This document shows, piece after piece, positions 27,175-35,486 of a DNA stretch of 64,000 nucleotides. Both the position numbers and the translations under genes were made by a program. Location: assembly GCF_000143765.1 (NCBI RefSeq), contig NZ_GL379776.1, positions 64,465 to 128,464 on the forward strand. Direction: 5' to 3'. The notes under the pieces are model-generated. The model worked only from the letters and a program-made list of their open reading frames with translations, was not told where the DNA came from and ran no database searches. Position 1 is the stretch's first letter. Every line of letters begins with the position of its first letter. Source of the DNA: Sphingobacterium spiritivorum ATCC 33861 (lineage in GTDB: Bacteria; Bacteroidota; Bacteroidia; Sphingobacteriales; Sphingobacteriaceae).

Positions 27175-28188
27175 ATGAAATACAGAAAATACATTTTACT
27201 CACGCTGACAGGATTACTTGGCTTCTGTAAGAGCTATGCTCAGCAGAGTATCCAGTTTACGCAATACATTTTCAATTCCATGAGTGTGAATCCGGCTTAT
27301 GCAGGCTACAAAGAAGAGTGGTTTGCACAAGTAGGTCTGCGTAGCCAATGGACCGGCTGGGAAGGTGCCCCAAAAACAGGAACAGTCTCTATAGATGGTA
27401 TTTTAGATGACCAGACAAAACGACACGGAGTAGGACTTAATCTCACTGCAGACAAACTGGGTGCACAGGCAGCTACTGCAATCTATGGAAACTATTCTTT
27501 TCGTTTACAACTGGATGATGAAGATACGCAGCGACTAAGTCTTGGCATAGCAGGAGGCGTCACCCAATACAGTCTTGACGGAAATAAACTGGATCCCAAT
27601 GATTATAATGATCAGATAATTCCAAGAGGAAAAATATCTGACTGGGTGCCGGATATCCGTTTAGGTGTATACTATACTAATCCTCGCTGGTATGCCGGAG
27701 TATCCATACAGGATCTCTTCAATGGTACCAATTCAGGATCCGACTACCGGTTCAATCAGAATACTTCCGAAAATCTATATCGTACGGTAAGTATGTATGT
27801 GATTTCAGGTATGTTGTTTGAGTTGAGTCAGGGCGTCCACTTACGGCCAAGTCTGCTGCTAAAAGAAGATTTTAAAGGACCGACATCGCTGGATATAAAT
27901 ACGATGTTAATCTTCAACAGCAAATTCTGGATAGGAGCAGGATATCGTACACGGGCCAAACTCTTTAACCGCACTTATCAGGATCATACTGTAGACAAAC
28001 TAAGTGCAATGAATGCAATTACCGGTATTGCACAGTTCTATGTGACCGAACGGTTACGTATCGGATATTCATATGATGCAATGATCAACCGCATGAGTGG
28101 ACTACAAAATGGCTCTCATGAAATCACGTTGGGCCTGACATTCGGAAGCCGGGGAGCAAATCAGTACCTGAGTCCGCGCTTTTTCTAG
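27175..28188 (+). CDS. PorP/SprF family type IX secretion membrane protein
   Basis: The 337-residue outer-membrane protein has a signal peptide (LLGFCKSYAQ) and the family opening QSIQFTQYIFNSMSVNPAYAGYKEEW. A beta-barrel pattern runs to HEITLGLTFGSRG. PorP/SprF proteins help secrete or attach type B cargo of the type IX system; SprF is needed for SprB in Flavobacterium johnsoniae. Here it sits 38 bases after a gene with exactly such a tail and before an OmpA protein, so it is probably a dedicated partner rather than the core PorP. The core machinery genes are not in this window. Confidence 0.92.
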   Translation: MKYRKYILLTLTGLLGFCKSYAQQSIQFTQYIFNSMSVNPAYAGYKEEWFAQVGLRSQWTGWEGAPKTGTVSIDGILDDQTKRHGVGLNLTADKLGAQAATAIYGNYSFRLQLDDEDTQRLSLGIAGGVTQYSLDGNKLDPNDYNDQIIPRGKISDWVPDIRLGVYYTNPRWYAGVSIQDLFNGTNSGSDYRFNQNTSENLYRTVSMYVISGMLFELSQGVHLRPSLLLKEDFKGPTSLDINTMLIFNSKFWIGAGYRTRAKLFNRTYQDHTVDKLSAMNAITGIAQFYVTERLRIGYSYDAMINRMSGLQNGSHEITLGLTFGSRGANQYLSPRFF

Positions 28189-28245
28189 GAGAAAATCAGG
28201 AAGTACAACATAAAATTTAGAAGAGAACCTGATAACAGCAAAATA

Positions 28246-30198
28246 ATGGCAAAAAAACTACATACTATATATAAACTACTGGCTATCGGAGTACTGTTGA
28301 GCGTAGTAGTTTCAGTAAAAGGTCAGGAGCAGGTCAGTCTCAGAGTCACCGCAGATAAGTTCTATCATCAGTACGAATATTATAGGGCGGCTCGCATTTA
28401 TGAGAAACTTGTAGACACAAAGAAACCCCGTCTTCAGGATATGGAGCGTCTGGCAGAATGTTATTATCTTATTGATAACTATAGCCTCGCTCAAAACTGG
28501 TATGCCCGTATTATCAATGAAGGAAAGTTTTCGGATCAATCGCAACTTGCATATGCAGAGCTGCTGAAAACGACAGGGAACTATGCCGGCGCAAAAGAAC
28601 AGTTTAATCAGTATGCGATGCGCACCGGAAAGACAGACGAAGTTGCCCTCGCCATACAGGGAGCCGATTCTGCAATCGTATGGATGGCTTCACCTACTTT
28701 ACATAAAATAAAGAATGAGGATGGGATCAATACACGCTATTCTGAATTTGGCACTACGCTGCTTCACAAGAATGTATTATATGCAGGTGAACCCAGCACC
28801 TGGAGTACAGGCATTTCCGGACGTACCGGCCGGCCGTATCTTCGCGTATATTCAGCTGCAACGGACAAAGATTTCACTTTATTACATCCTAATATCTTAC
28901 CCGATGTATTTAACGATGTCGCATATCATGTTGGCCCTGTGGCCGTCAGTAAAGATGGAAACCTGCTGTTGGTCACCCGGACCTACCCAGGTAAAGATGC
29001 TAAAAAACAACGATCGGGAAACTACACGTTTAAAAAACATAATCTGGAACTGATCATCTACACCAGATCCGGAAACTCCTGGTCAGCGACTCCGTTTTCC
29101 TACAATGATATACAGCGCTACTCTACAGGACATGCCGCATTAAGTGAAGATGAGTCAACATTATACTTTGCTTCGGATATGCCCGGAGGAATCGGCGGTG
29201 TAGATATCTGGTTCTGTCAACGTAATTCAGACGGCAGCTGGGGCAAACCGGTAAATGCAGGTCCGGAAGTTAATTCATCAGGAGATGAAATGTTTCCATC
29301 TGTCTCCGGAAATAAGCTGTATTATTCCAGTAATGGTTTTCCGGGTATGGGCGGTCTGGATATTTTCGTGACTGAGATAAAAGAGAATGGATTCAGTAAA
29401 TCCAAAAATCTGCGTTTTCCTGTAAATTCCGCTTCAGATGATTTTTCATATGTGGTTGTCAGCAAAAATAATGAATCCTTTTCCGGATATATGTCTTCCA
29501 ACCGCATAGGTGGAAAGGGATTGGATGACATTTACTCATTTTCATTTCAAAAACCAAAAATTCATGTGTATCTGGAAGGACAAACCTTCAATAAAGCAAC
29601 ATCAGAGCTGATCGCATCTGTACAACTGACATTACAGAATGAAAGAGGACAGATAATTCAAAGCAAATCAAGCAATCAAAAAGGTGAATTTAACTTTCAG
29701 GCAGATCCCGGATTATCTTATCGTATAGTTGGGGAGAAAGTGGGTTTTATGGAAGATTCTATCGCTTTCACAGCCCCTCTACCCTATCGGGATACCACCA
29801 TACGTCTGACCCTACGTCTGCAACCTGTGATGGAAAAAGGGACAAGTTTTGTATTGGAGAATATCTACTACGATCTGGATAAATATAATATCAGAGATGA
29901 CGCCAAACCTATTCTCAATCAGCTTGCCCGAACGATGCGGGACAACCCAGGTTTAAGAGTTGAATTATCAAGCCATACAGACAGCAGAGCTACTGCTAAA
30001 TATAATATGAAGTTATCTCAAAGCAGAGCACAATCTGCTGTAGATTATATAGTTAGTCGCGGAATAGCAAGGAACCGGCTTATAGCTAAAGGTTACGGAG
30101 AAAGCCAGTTGGTAAATAACTGCAAAGATGGTGTAAGCTGTACAGAAGCACAACATCAGGCGAACCGACGTACAGAAATAAAAATACTGGACTATTAA
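28246..30198 (+). CDS. OmpA family protein with TPR, PD40 repeats and CarboxypepD_reg-like domain
   Basis: This 650-residue protein has a signal peptide. It then has a TPR-like region (about residues 30-150), a PD40/WD-type propeller (about 155-430; LSEDESTLYFASDMPGGIGGVDIWF), and a carboxypeptidase-regulatory-like beta domain (about 445-530). It ends in an OmpA peptidoglycan-binding domain (about 540-650; NIYYDLDKYNIRDDA, SSHTDSR, NRRTEIK). The conserved Asp and Arg that bind diaminopimelate are present. The family is encoded next to PorP/SprF genes in many Bacteroidota and probably anchors the surface complex to the cell wall. Confidence 0.92.
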   Translation: MAKKLHTIYKLLAIGVLLSVVVSVKGQEQVSLRVTADKFYHQYEYYRAARIYEKLVDTKKPRLQDMERLAECYYLIDNYSLAQNWYARIINEGKFSDQSQLAYAELLKTTGNYAGAKEQFNQYAMRTGKTDEVALAIQGADSAIVWMASPTLHKIKNEDGINTRYSEFGTTLLHKNVLYAGEPSTWSTGISGRTGRPYLRVYSAATDKDFTLLHPNILPDVFNDVAYHVGPVAVSKDGNLLLVTRTYPGKDAKKQRSGNYTFKKHNLELIIYTRSGNSWSATPFSYNDIQRYSTGHAALSEDESTLYFASDMPGGIGGVDIWFCQRNSDGSWGKPVNAGPEVNSSGDEMFPSVSGNKLYYSSNGFPGMGGLDIFVTEIKENGFSKSKNLRFPVNSASDDFSYVVVSKNNESFSGYMSSNRIGGKGLDDIYSFSFQKPKIHVYLEGQTFNKATSELIASVQLTLQNERGQIIQSKSSNQKGEFNFQADPGLSYRIVGEKVGFMEDSIAFTAPLPYRDTTIRLTLRLQPVMEKGTSFVLENIYYDLDKYNIRDDAKPILNQLARTMRDNPGLRVELSSHTDSRATAKYNMKLSQSRAQSAVDYIVSRGIARNRLIAKGYGESQLVNNCKDGVSCTEAQHQANRRTEIKILDY

Positions 30199-30240
30199 CT
30201 AATAATGAAAGTAAAATTTTCATATTCTGTTAATGACTAG

Positions 30241-30288
30241 AAATAAAAACACTAACTTTTACTGGCATAAAAGTTAGTGTTTTTATTT
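30241..30288. terminator. Bidirectional intrinsic terminator
   Basis: A perfect 21-bp stem (left arm 30241-30261, right arm 30268-30288, six-base loop CTGGCA) carries A-rich and T-rich ends. It separates the convergent OmpA-family and DEAD-box helicase genes. Confidence 0.92.
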
Positions 30289-30299
30289 ATAAGTAGCTG

Positions 30300-31520
30300 T
30301 TAATCCTGTTTCTTAGCGACTTTCCTGAACGGCTTCTTTTTCCGTTGAAATTTCTTTTTCGCAGGCCGGCTTTTCGGATCATATACAGGTCCTTCGGAAA
30401 ATCCTTCCGGTAAGGATACTTTTTCGATTTCATTACCTATCAATGCTTCAATCCGGCCAAAACGATTCTGATCTTTGGTATTAATAAAAGTTATGGCAGT
30501 ACCGGTAGTTGCTGCTCTGGCAGTCCTACCTACTCTATGGACATAGTCTTCAGGATCAGGAGGTACATCATAATTGATCACCAAACTTATTCCCACAACA
30601 TCTATCCCTCTTGATATCACATCCGTTCCGACAAGTACACTCAGACGCTTGCCTTTAAACTTGTTCATCACCTCTTCACGCTGAGTCTGCTCCAGATCGG
30701 AATGAAATGCCTCAGCGGCTATTCCCTTTTTCTGCAATTCATGCGTCAGTCTCTTAACGATTTCTTTCTTGGATGCAAAAATAATAACACTGGAATAGCT
30801 ATCATCGGAGAGAATAGTTTTGATCAACTCCGTTTTTTGTTCATCATATACCAGATATGCCTGCTGCTTTATGCCATCTGAAGGTTTGGATATCGCAATG
30901 TTTATTTCTGTAGGATCATGAAGGATCTGTTTAGCCAGAGAACGAATCTTCGGTGGCATAGTAGCCGAAAAAAGCAAGTTCTGACGTTTTGCCGGCAGAT
31001 AACTGATAATCCGCAGAATATCTTCATAGAACCCCATATCTAACATACGATCAGCTTCATCAAGAATAAGATGTTCCAGTTTAGAGAAGTCAAATTTACC
31101 GGATGTCATATGAGCAATCAATCTTCCGGGAGTGGCTACAATAATGTTTACTCCTTCCCGGATTGCTCTTTTCTGCTGTTCATATCCTATCCCGTCACCT
31201 CCGCCATATACTGCAATAGATGTCGCACCTGTAAAATAAGCAAGTCCCATGATCTGCTGATCAATTTGCAGCGCCAATTCACGTGTGGGAGCTAAAATCA
31301 AGGTATTGACATGTTCCGATTTTCGGACTTCAATTTTATGTAAGATAGGCAAGAGATAAGATGCAGTTTTGCCTGTACCTGTCTGCGCACAGGCAATAAG
31401 GTCTTTATCTTGGAGGATAACAGGAATAGCCTGTTCTTGTATAGGAGTTGCATCAAGATAACCCATACTGTCTAACCCCTCCTCCAACAGAGGAGCCAAA
31501 CCAAATTCGGTGAATTTCAA
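30300..31520 (-). CDS. DEAD-box ATP-dependent RNA helicase, RhlE-like, TTG start
   Basis: All helicase motifs are present in this 406-residue protein: Q motif near TPIQEQAIP, AQTGTGKT (45-52), PTRELA, DEAD (154-157), SAT in LLFSATMPP, and HRVGRTARA. The C-terminus is strongly basic (KKKFQRKKKPFRKVAKK), typical of RNA-binding tails. The start codon is TTG at 31518-31520. The frame has a stop 14 bases upstream and no ATG, and the conserved FGL before the Q motif requires this start. Such helicases unwind structured RNA during ribosome assembly, decay or cold adaptation. Its 5' end faces repeat array 2. Confidence 0.93.
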   Translation of the reverse strand: MKFTEFGLAPLLEEGLDSMGYLDATPIQEQAIPVILQDKDLIACAQTGTGKTASYLLPILHKIEVRKSEHVNTLILAPTRELALQIDQQIMGLAYFTGATSIAVYGGGDGIGYEQQKRAIREGVNIIVATPGRLIAHMTSGKFDFSKLEHLILDEADRMLDMGFYEDILRIISYLPAKRQNLLFSATMPPKIRSLAKQILHDPTEINIAISKPSDGIKQQAYLVYDEQKTELIKTILSDDSYSSVIIFASKKEIVKRLTHELQKKGIAAEAFHSDLEQTQREEVMNKFKGKRLSVLVGTDVISRGIDVVGISLVINYDVPPDPEDYVHRVGRTARAATTGTAITFINTKDQNRFGRIEALIGNEIEKVSLPEGFSEGPVYDPKSRPAKKKFQRKKKPFRKVAKKQD

Positions 31521-31650
31521 TCTTTTATTATATCGTTATACTGTAAAAACAGCATAATTTAGTGTTTTTTTCTGAAAGAAAGAAATTACAGAAGTATGTC
31601 TGATAGACCTTGAAATTAAAAATTCAAAAATAAGCAGCTTGTTATAAGCA

Positions 31651-32530
31651 TGTTATACTGTTGGTGAGGACACCAACAGACGCAAAGAAAAACAAAAGCT
31701 GGTGCGAGCGTCACGCTCGTATCCGGAATAACAGAGGCACAGGCAACATGCCTGCGCCGGAGAAGTAACAGCGGTTAAACCGGATTAATTCTCTCCTTTT
31801 CAAGCAGAGATGCCCGCAGGGCAGAGAGGTTACTAAGAAGTTGATAAGGTTGATATTGTTAATAAAGTTAAAACTTTTGTGCTTTTATAGTTAAAAAACT
31901 ATTTGTATCTCATACTGTTGGCGGGGACGCCAACAGACGCAAAGAAAAAAAAGCTGGTGCGAGTGTCACGCTCGTATCCGGAATAATAAAGGCACAGGCA
32001 ACATCCCTGCGCCAGAGAAGTAACAACGGTTAAACCGGATTAATTCTCTCCTTTTCAAGGAGAGATGCCCGCAGGGCGGAGAGGTTACTAAGAAGTTGAT
32101 AAGGTTGATATAGTTAATAAAGTTACAACTTGTGTGCTTCTATAGTTAAGAAACTATCTGTATCGCATACTGTTGGTGTGGACATCAACACACTCATCAA
32201 CTGCGTTTGTCGGTGTCCACACCGGCAACATTATAAAGGCACAGGCAACATGCCTGCGCCGGAGAAGTAACAGCGGTTAAACCGGATTAATTCTCTCCTT
32301 TCCAGGGAGAGATGCCCGCAGGGCAGAGAGGTTACTAAGAAGTTGATAAGGTTGATATTGTTAATAAAGTTAAAACTTGTGTGCTTTTATAGTTGAAAAA
32401 CTATCTGTATCGCATACTGTTGGCCGGGACGCCAACAGACGCTTCAACTGCGTTTGTCGGTGTCCACACCGGCAACATATAGAGGCACAGGCAACATACC
32501 TGCGCCAGAGAATTGACAACGGTTAAACCA
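31651..32530 (-). repeat. Tandem array of about 247-bp hairpin-rich units (array 2, inverted relative to array 1)
   Basis: Read on the minus strand, units match array 1. Unit junctions (AGAGAGGT followed by TACTAAGAAG) end at 31830, 32085 and 32332, giving periods of 255 and 247. There are two full units plus partial ones at both ends. Stems found in all units are CTGTTGG/CCAACAG, GGCACAGGC/GCCTGCGCC, CTCTCC/GGAGAG and GCCC/GGGC. Between 31690 and 31980 two units carry GCGAGCG/CGCTCGT in place of the CCGGTGT/ACACCGG stem found elsewhere, preceded by an A-rich linker. There is no coding frame. The array lies between the terminator of the polysaccharide locus and the 5' end of the helicase gene. 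Confidence 0.9.
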
Positions 32531-32563
32531 GTCATAGTCAGTTCAGCGACACTAACAAAACAA

Positions 32564-32603
32564 GATTCCCTGATCTGCTGGTTGGCAGATCAGGGAATCG
32601 TTT
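32564..32603 (-). terminator. Terminator of the polysaccharide-utilisation operon
   Basis: A 15-bp perfect stem (GATTCCCTGATCTGC with its complement, six-base loop) lies 30 bases after the stop of the glycan-binding lipoprotein. The minus strand continues TTGTTTTG, a partial T run. Confidence 0.85.
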
Positions 32604-32628
32604 CCATACTTTCGTTATTCCAAAGTAT

Positions 32629-33963
32629 TTATTTAGCCTGTACAGTCAGTACTGCAGATGTATTCCCTGCACTGACATCTACAGTAAATACATAAGTTTT
32701 TCCATCTTCCAGGGTTTTACCTGTGAGCAGCCCCAAATTTCCGGAATCTCTGCCATTGGATCCGTTACCGATAAAGATCAGGTCTCCGGAGGTTTTAATG
32801 GCTGCAGAACCAAATTCACCGCCCCATCCTTTTTGATGGAAAAATTTAAAGTTGATGTTATCAAGCTTTATCGTTTCCTTTCCTCTAAATGTAACCTGAT
32901 ACTTCTTATTTCCTATTGGAGCCAGACAAAGGGCTTTATCTGTATTCCAACCAACCTGATTATTCGTTACCGAAGGTTTCCCTACCCCTTCACCGATAAT
33001 CCATATCGCTCCTGTTCCGTCCGCTTTCAATGACGCATAATTACTTCCGTCCAGCGCTTCTACGATAAAATATTTATTGGGAAAATTAGCCGTAATTCTA
33101 TAATTACCATTTATGGCATTAAAAGTCAGTTTGCCGTTACTGTCTTTTGTAAAGAAATCCGGATCAATCCACCAGTCTTTAAGATCTGAAAAGCCATCAA
33201 TTGTTACCTGATCACCCTTATTTATCGTCAGGTCTGTCCTGAAATTGTCATCGTTAACACGATTCAGCACTTTCTGATTAATTGCATAAGCAATAATAAA
33301 CGGAGATGCTTCATAATTAAAGGTATTAAATGCAATGGTATATGTACCTGATGAAGAATTGGAAAAAGGAATCGGAGAAGTGGATCCAAGTGCGATTGCG
33401 TTACTTTCCCATCCAAAGTTCATTTCATTGCCATTTACCCCTACTTTGGGTGCTTTGATATATCCCTTAACAGAAAATGGAAAAACCTCAGTTGCCGCAT
33501 ATTGGTTAGCTGTCTTTTTCTGCATCTTATATTCTTTTCCCTCAGCAACCAGAGTCAGGTAAGGAAAATCCGGACGACTCACGACAAGATCAAGAGATTG
33601 CTCGGTAGTCGTCTTACTGATATTCTGCAAGACCAGTTTCAATGTAGCCGTACCATCAGGTACATTTTTATAAAACGGGATAAAGATTTTTCCGGAGTAC
33701 GTTCCGTTCTCTTTAGTTCGTATAACCGTTTCGGCCACCTGATCATCTGTATAATACAATTGGGCTTTGAGTGTAGACAAGGGCACAGTAGCATCAGACA
33801 CCTGTACTTCAAAGGAAAGGCTATCTCCAAATAAAGCTGTTTTAAGCTCTGATTTAAGCGTCATTTCCGGGTTTCCGGGGCTTAATTTTTCATCCTTTTT
33901 ACAGGAATAAAAGATTCCTAGGCTATGCAGCAGTAAAAATCCTGCTAATATACTTTTCTTCAT
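32629..33963 (-). CDS. Surface glycan-binding lipoprotein of the PUL (SusE/SGBP-like)
   Basis: The 444-residue protein has a lipoprotein signal (lipid-accepting Cys at residue 21, FYSCKKDEK), so it is probably displayed on the outer surface. An Ig-like N-terminal domain (MTLKSELKTALFGDSLSFEVQVSD) is followed by two further beta domains, with aromatic residues in the C-terminal half (GWGGEFGSAAI, FHQKGWGG) that may stack on sugar. It is the last gene of susC-susD-GH30-SGBP, eight bases after GH30. Comparable loci place a glycan-binding lipoprotein here. The exact ligand is inferred from the GH30 neighbour. Confidence 0.8.
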   Translation of the reverse strand: MKKSILAGFLLLHSLGIFYSCKKDEKLSPGNPEMTLKSELKTALFGDSLSFEVQVSDATVPLSTLKAQLYYTDDQVAETVIRTKENGTYSGKIFIPFYKNVPDGTATLKLVLQNISKTTTEQSLDLVVSRPDFPYLTLVAEGKEYKMQKKTANQYAATEVFPFSVKGYIKAPKVGVNGNEMNFGWESNAIALGSTSPIPFSNSSSGTYTIAFNTFNYEASPFIIAYAINQKVLNRVNDDNFRTDLTINKGDQVTIDGFSDLKDWWIDPDFFTKDSNGKLTFNAINGNYRITANFPNKYFIVEALDGSNYASLKADGTGAIWIIGEGVGKPSVTNNQVGWNTDKALCLAPIGNKKYQVTFRGKETIKLDNINFKFFHQKGWGGEFGSAAIKTSGDLIFIGNGSNGRDSGNLGLLTGKTLEDGKTYVFTVDVSAGNTSAVLTVQAK

Positions 33964-33971
33964 GATTACTG

Positions 33972-35471
33972 TTATTTAGAAGTCCAACGATAGGAGACCA
34001 CAGATTTTGCCGGCACCTGATAACTAAAATGATTTTTACTGTCATTCAATGTTATTGCACGGTTTTCATTCGAATTATTCAGCAATACTACCGCATAACT
34101 GCCATCTGCATTCTGGAATGCGGAATACTGTAATCCGTCAGCTGCATATCCCGATGCTCCTATACGTGTCGCTCCCGGTTTTACGACCGATGACAAATGT
34201 CCGATAATGTAATAATGCGAATTACGGGTAATTGTCTTATAATTTGCCGAATTGATATCTACAGCACCATAGCAAGTCTGACATCCGCCCTCGCGGTTCG
34301 GGCCTTTTTCTGTATCCAGCATCAGATTCCAGACAATCACTGCTCTGCTCCAGTTATTGACCGTACCCAGGGCAACTTCCTGCATATCCTCCATCAACCG
34401 TGTAGAGAGGTTACGCCCGTCATTCCATGTACCTATAGAAGTCTCGGTAAAGATCAGCTCTTTGTCAGGTCGTTGCTGATGAATATCCAGCAGCTCCGAT
34501 TTATTACCACCGTAATTATGATAAGCTGCTCCCGCAAAGTAAGATGCAGCCTCCTGATCTTTATAAATATTGACCGGATAATCATTCTGGCTGGCAATAT
34601 TATCATAGTTATAATTATGATCGAATGCATATATCTTTGTCTGCAGACCTGCAGCTCTCAATTGTGGTCCCAGCGCTTGTTTTACAAAGGCCTTTTGCTC
34701 CTCCCAGGTCATATACAAAGAGGCTGAATTACCTTTGTTCAACGGTTCATTCTGAGGAGTAATCGCTTCCACTTTTATACCCTGAGCGGCCATGGCTTGT
34801 AACCATTTAACGAAGTAGGTTCCATAATTCTGATAATGTGCAGGATTAAGCTGACCTCCGGTCCATGAATTATACGCTTTTAACTCCGTCAGATTATTTA
34901 CTTTCATCCAACGGGGACTTGTCCACGGTGATCCTATGATCTTCAGATTCGGATTAATTGCGAGTATCTCTTTCAATACCGGAATAATATAATCCTTCTC
35001 TTCCGATTGAAGTCCAAAGTTTTCTATTCCGGGGGTATCCCAGCAGGTATATTCACTCAAAGAGAAATCCGAACATCCGATAGCTATACGGATGTAACTC
35101 ATCCCCATGCCTTCCTTATCTGAAAATGTTTCTTTCAGGAAAGTTGTACGGTCTTCCTTTTTCATCTTCATCAGATTGTAACAGGTCGAGCCCGTTATTG
35201 CAGCACCAAATCCATCCATAGTCTGAAATTTGACGGCAGGGTCCAATGTAATCGTATTGGGCGACATATTAAATTTCGTACTGAATGGTTTGTATTCCTT
35301 CTGGAAATCATAACTACGATTGTTAGTCGTTACATATATTGTGACATCTCCGCTTTCCGGAGATGAGGAACCATTGGAAGGAGTGTAGCTCTCGCGGTTG
35401 CATGATCCCACAGTCAGCAGACACGAAAACAGGAATGTTAAAATCATATACTTATTATTATACTTGTTCAT
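33972..35471 (-). CDS. GH30 family glycoside hydrolase lipoprotein, probable endo-beta-1,6-glucanase
   Basis: This 499-residue surface lipoprotein (Cys24 in TVGSCN) has the GH30 (beta/alpha)8 barrel with a beta side domain. The acid/base Glu242 lies in TPQNEP and the nucleophile Glu343 in FTETSIG, matching the GH30 pattern. Other blocks are QTMDGFGAAITGS, YIRIAIGCSDFS and GSPWTSPRWMK. The FSLSEYTCWD and MKVNNL region fits bacterial and fungal beta-1,6-glucanases (subfamily 3) better than xylanases. It probably cuts beta-1,6-glucan on the cell surface for uptake by SusCD. Specificity is inferred from sequence and gene order, not proven. Confidence 0.88.
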   Translation of the reverse strand: MNKYNNKYMILTFLFSCLLTVGSCNRESYTPSNGSSSPESGDVTIYVTTNNRSYDFQKEYKPFSTKFNMSPNTITLDPAVKFQTMDGFGAAITGSTCYNLMKMKKEDRTTFLKETFSDKEGMGMSYIRIAIGCSDFSLSEYTCWDTPGIENFGLQSEEKDYIIPVLKEILAINPNLKIIGSPWTSPRWMKVNNLTELKAYNSWTGGQLNPAHYQNYGTYFVKWLQAMAAQGIKVEAITPQNEPLNKGNSASLYMTWEEQKAFVKQALGPQLRAAGLQTKIYAFDHNYNYDNIASQNDYPVNIYKDQEAASYFAGAAYHNYGGNKSELLDIHQQRPDKELIFTETSIGTWNDGRNLSTRLMEDMQEVALGTVNNWSRAVIVWNLMLDTEKGPNREGGCQTCYGAVDINSANYKTITRNSHYYIIGHLSSVVKPGATRIGASGYAADGLQYSAFQNADGSYAVVLLNNSNENRAITLNDSKNHFSYQVPAKSVVSYRWTSK

Positions 35472-35486
35472 CTTTGATAGAATTAA

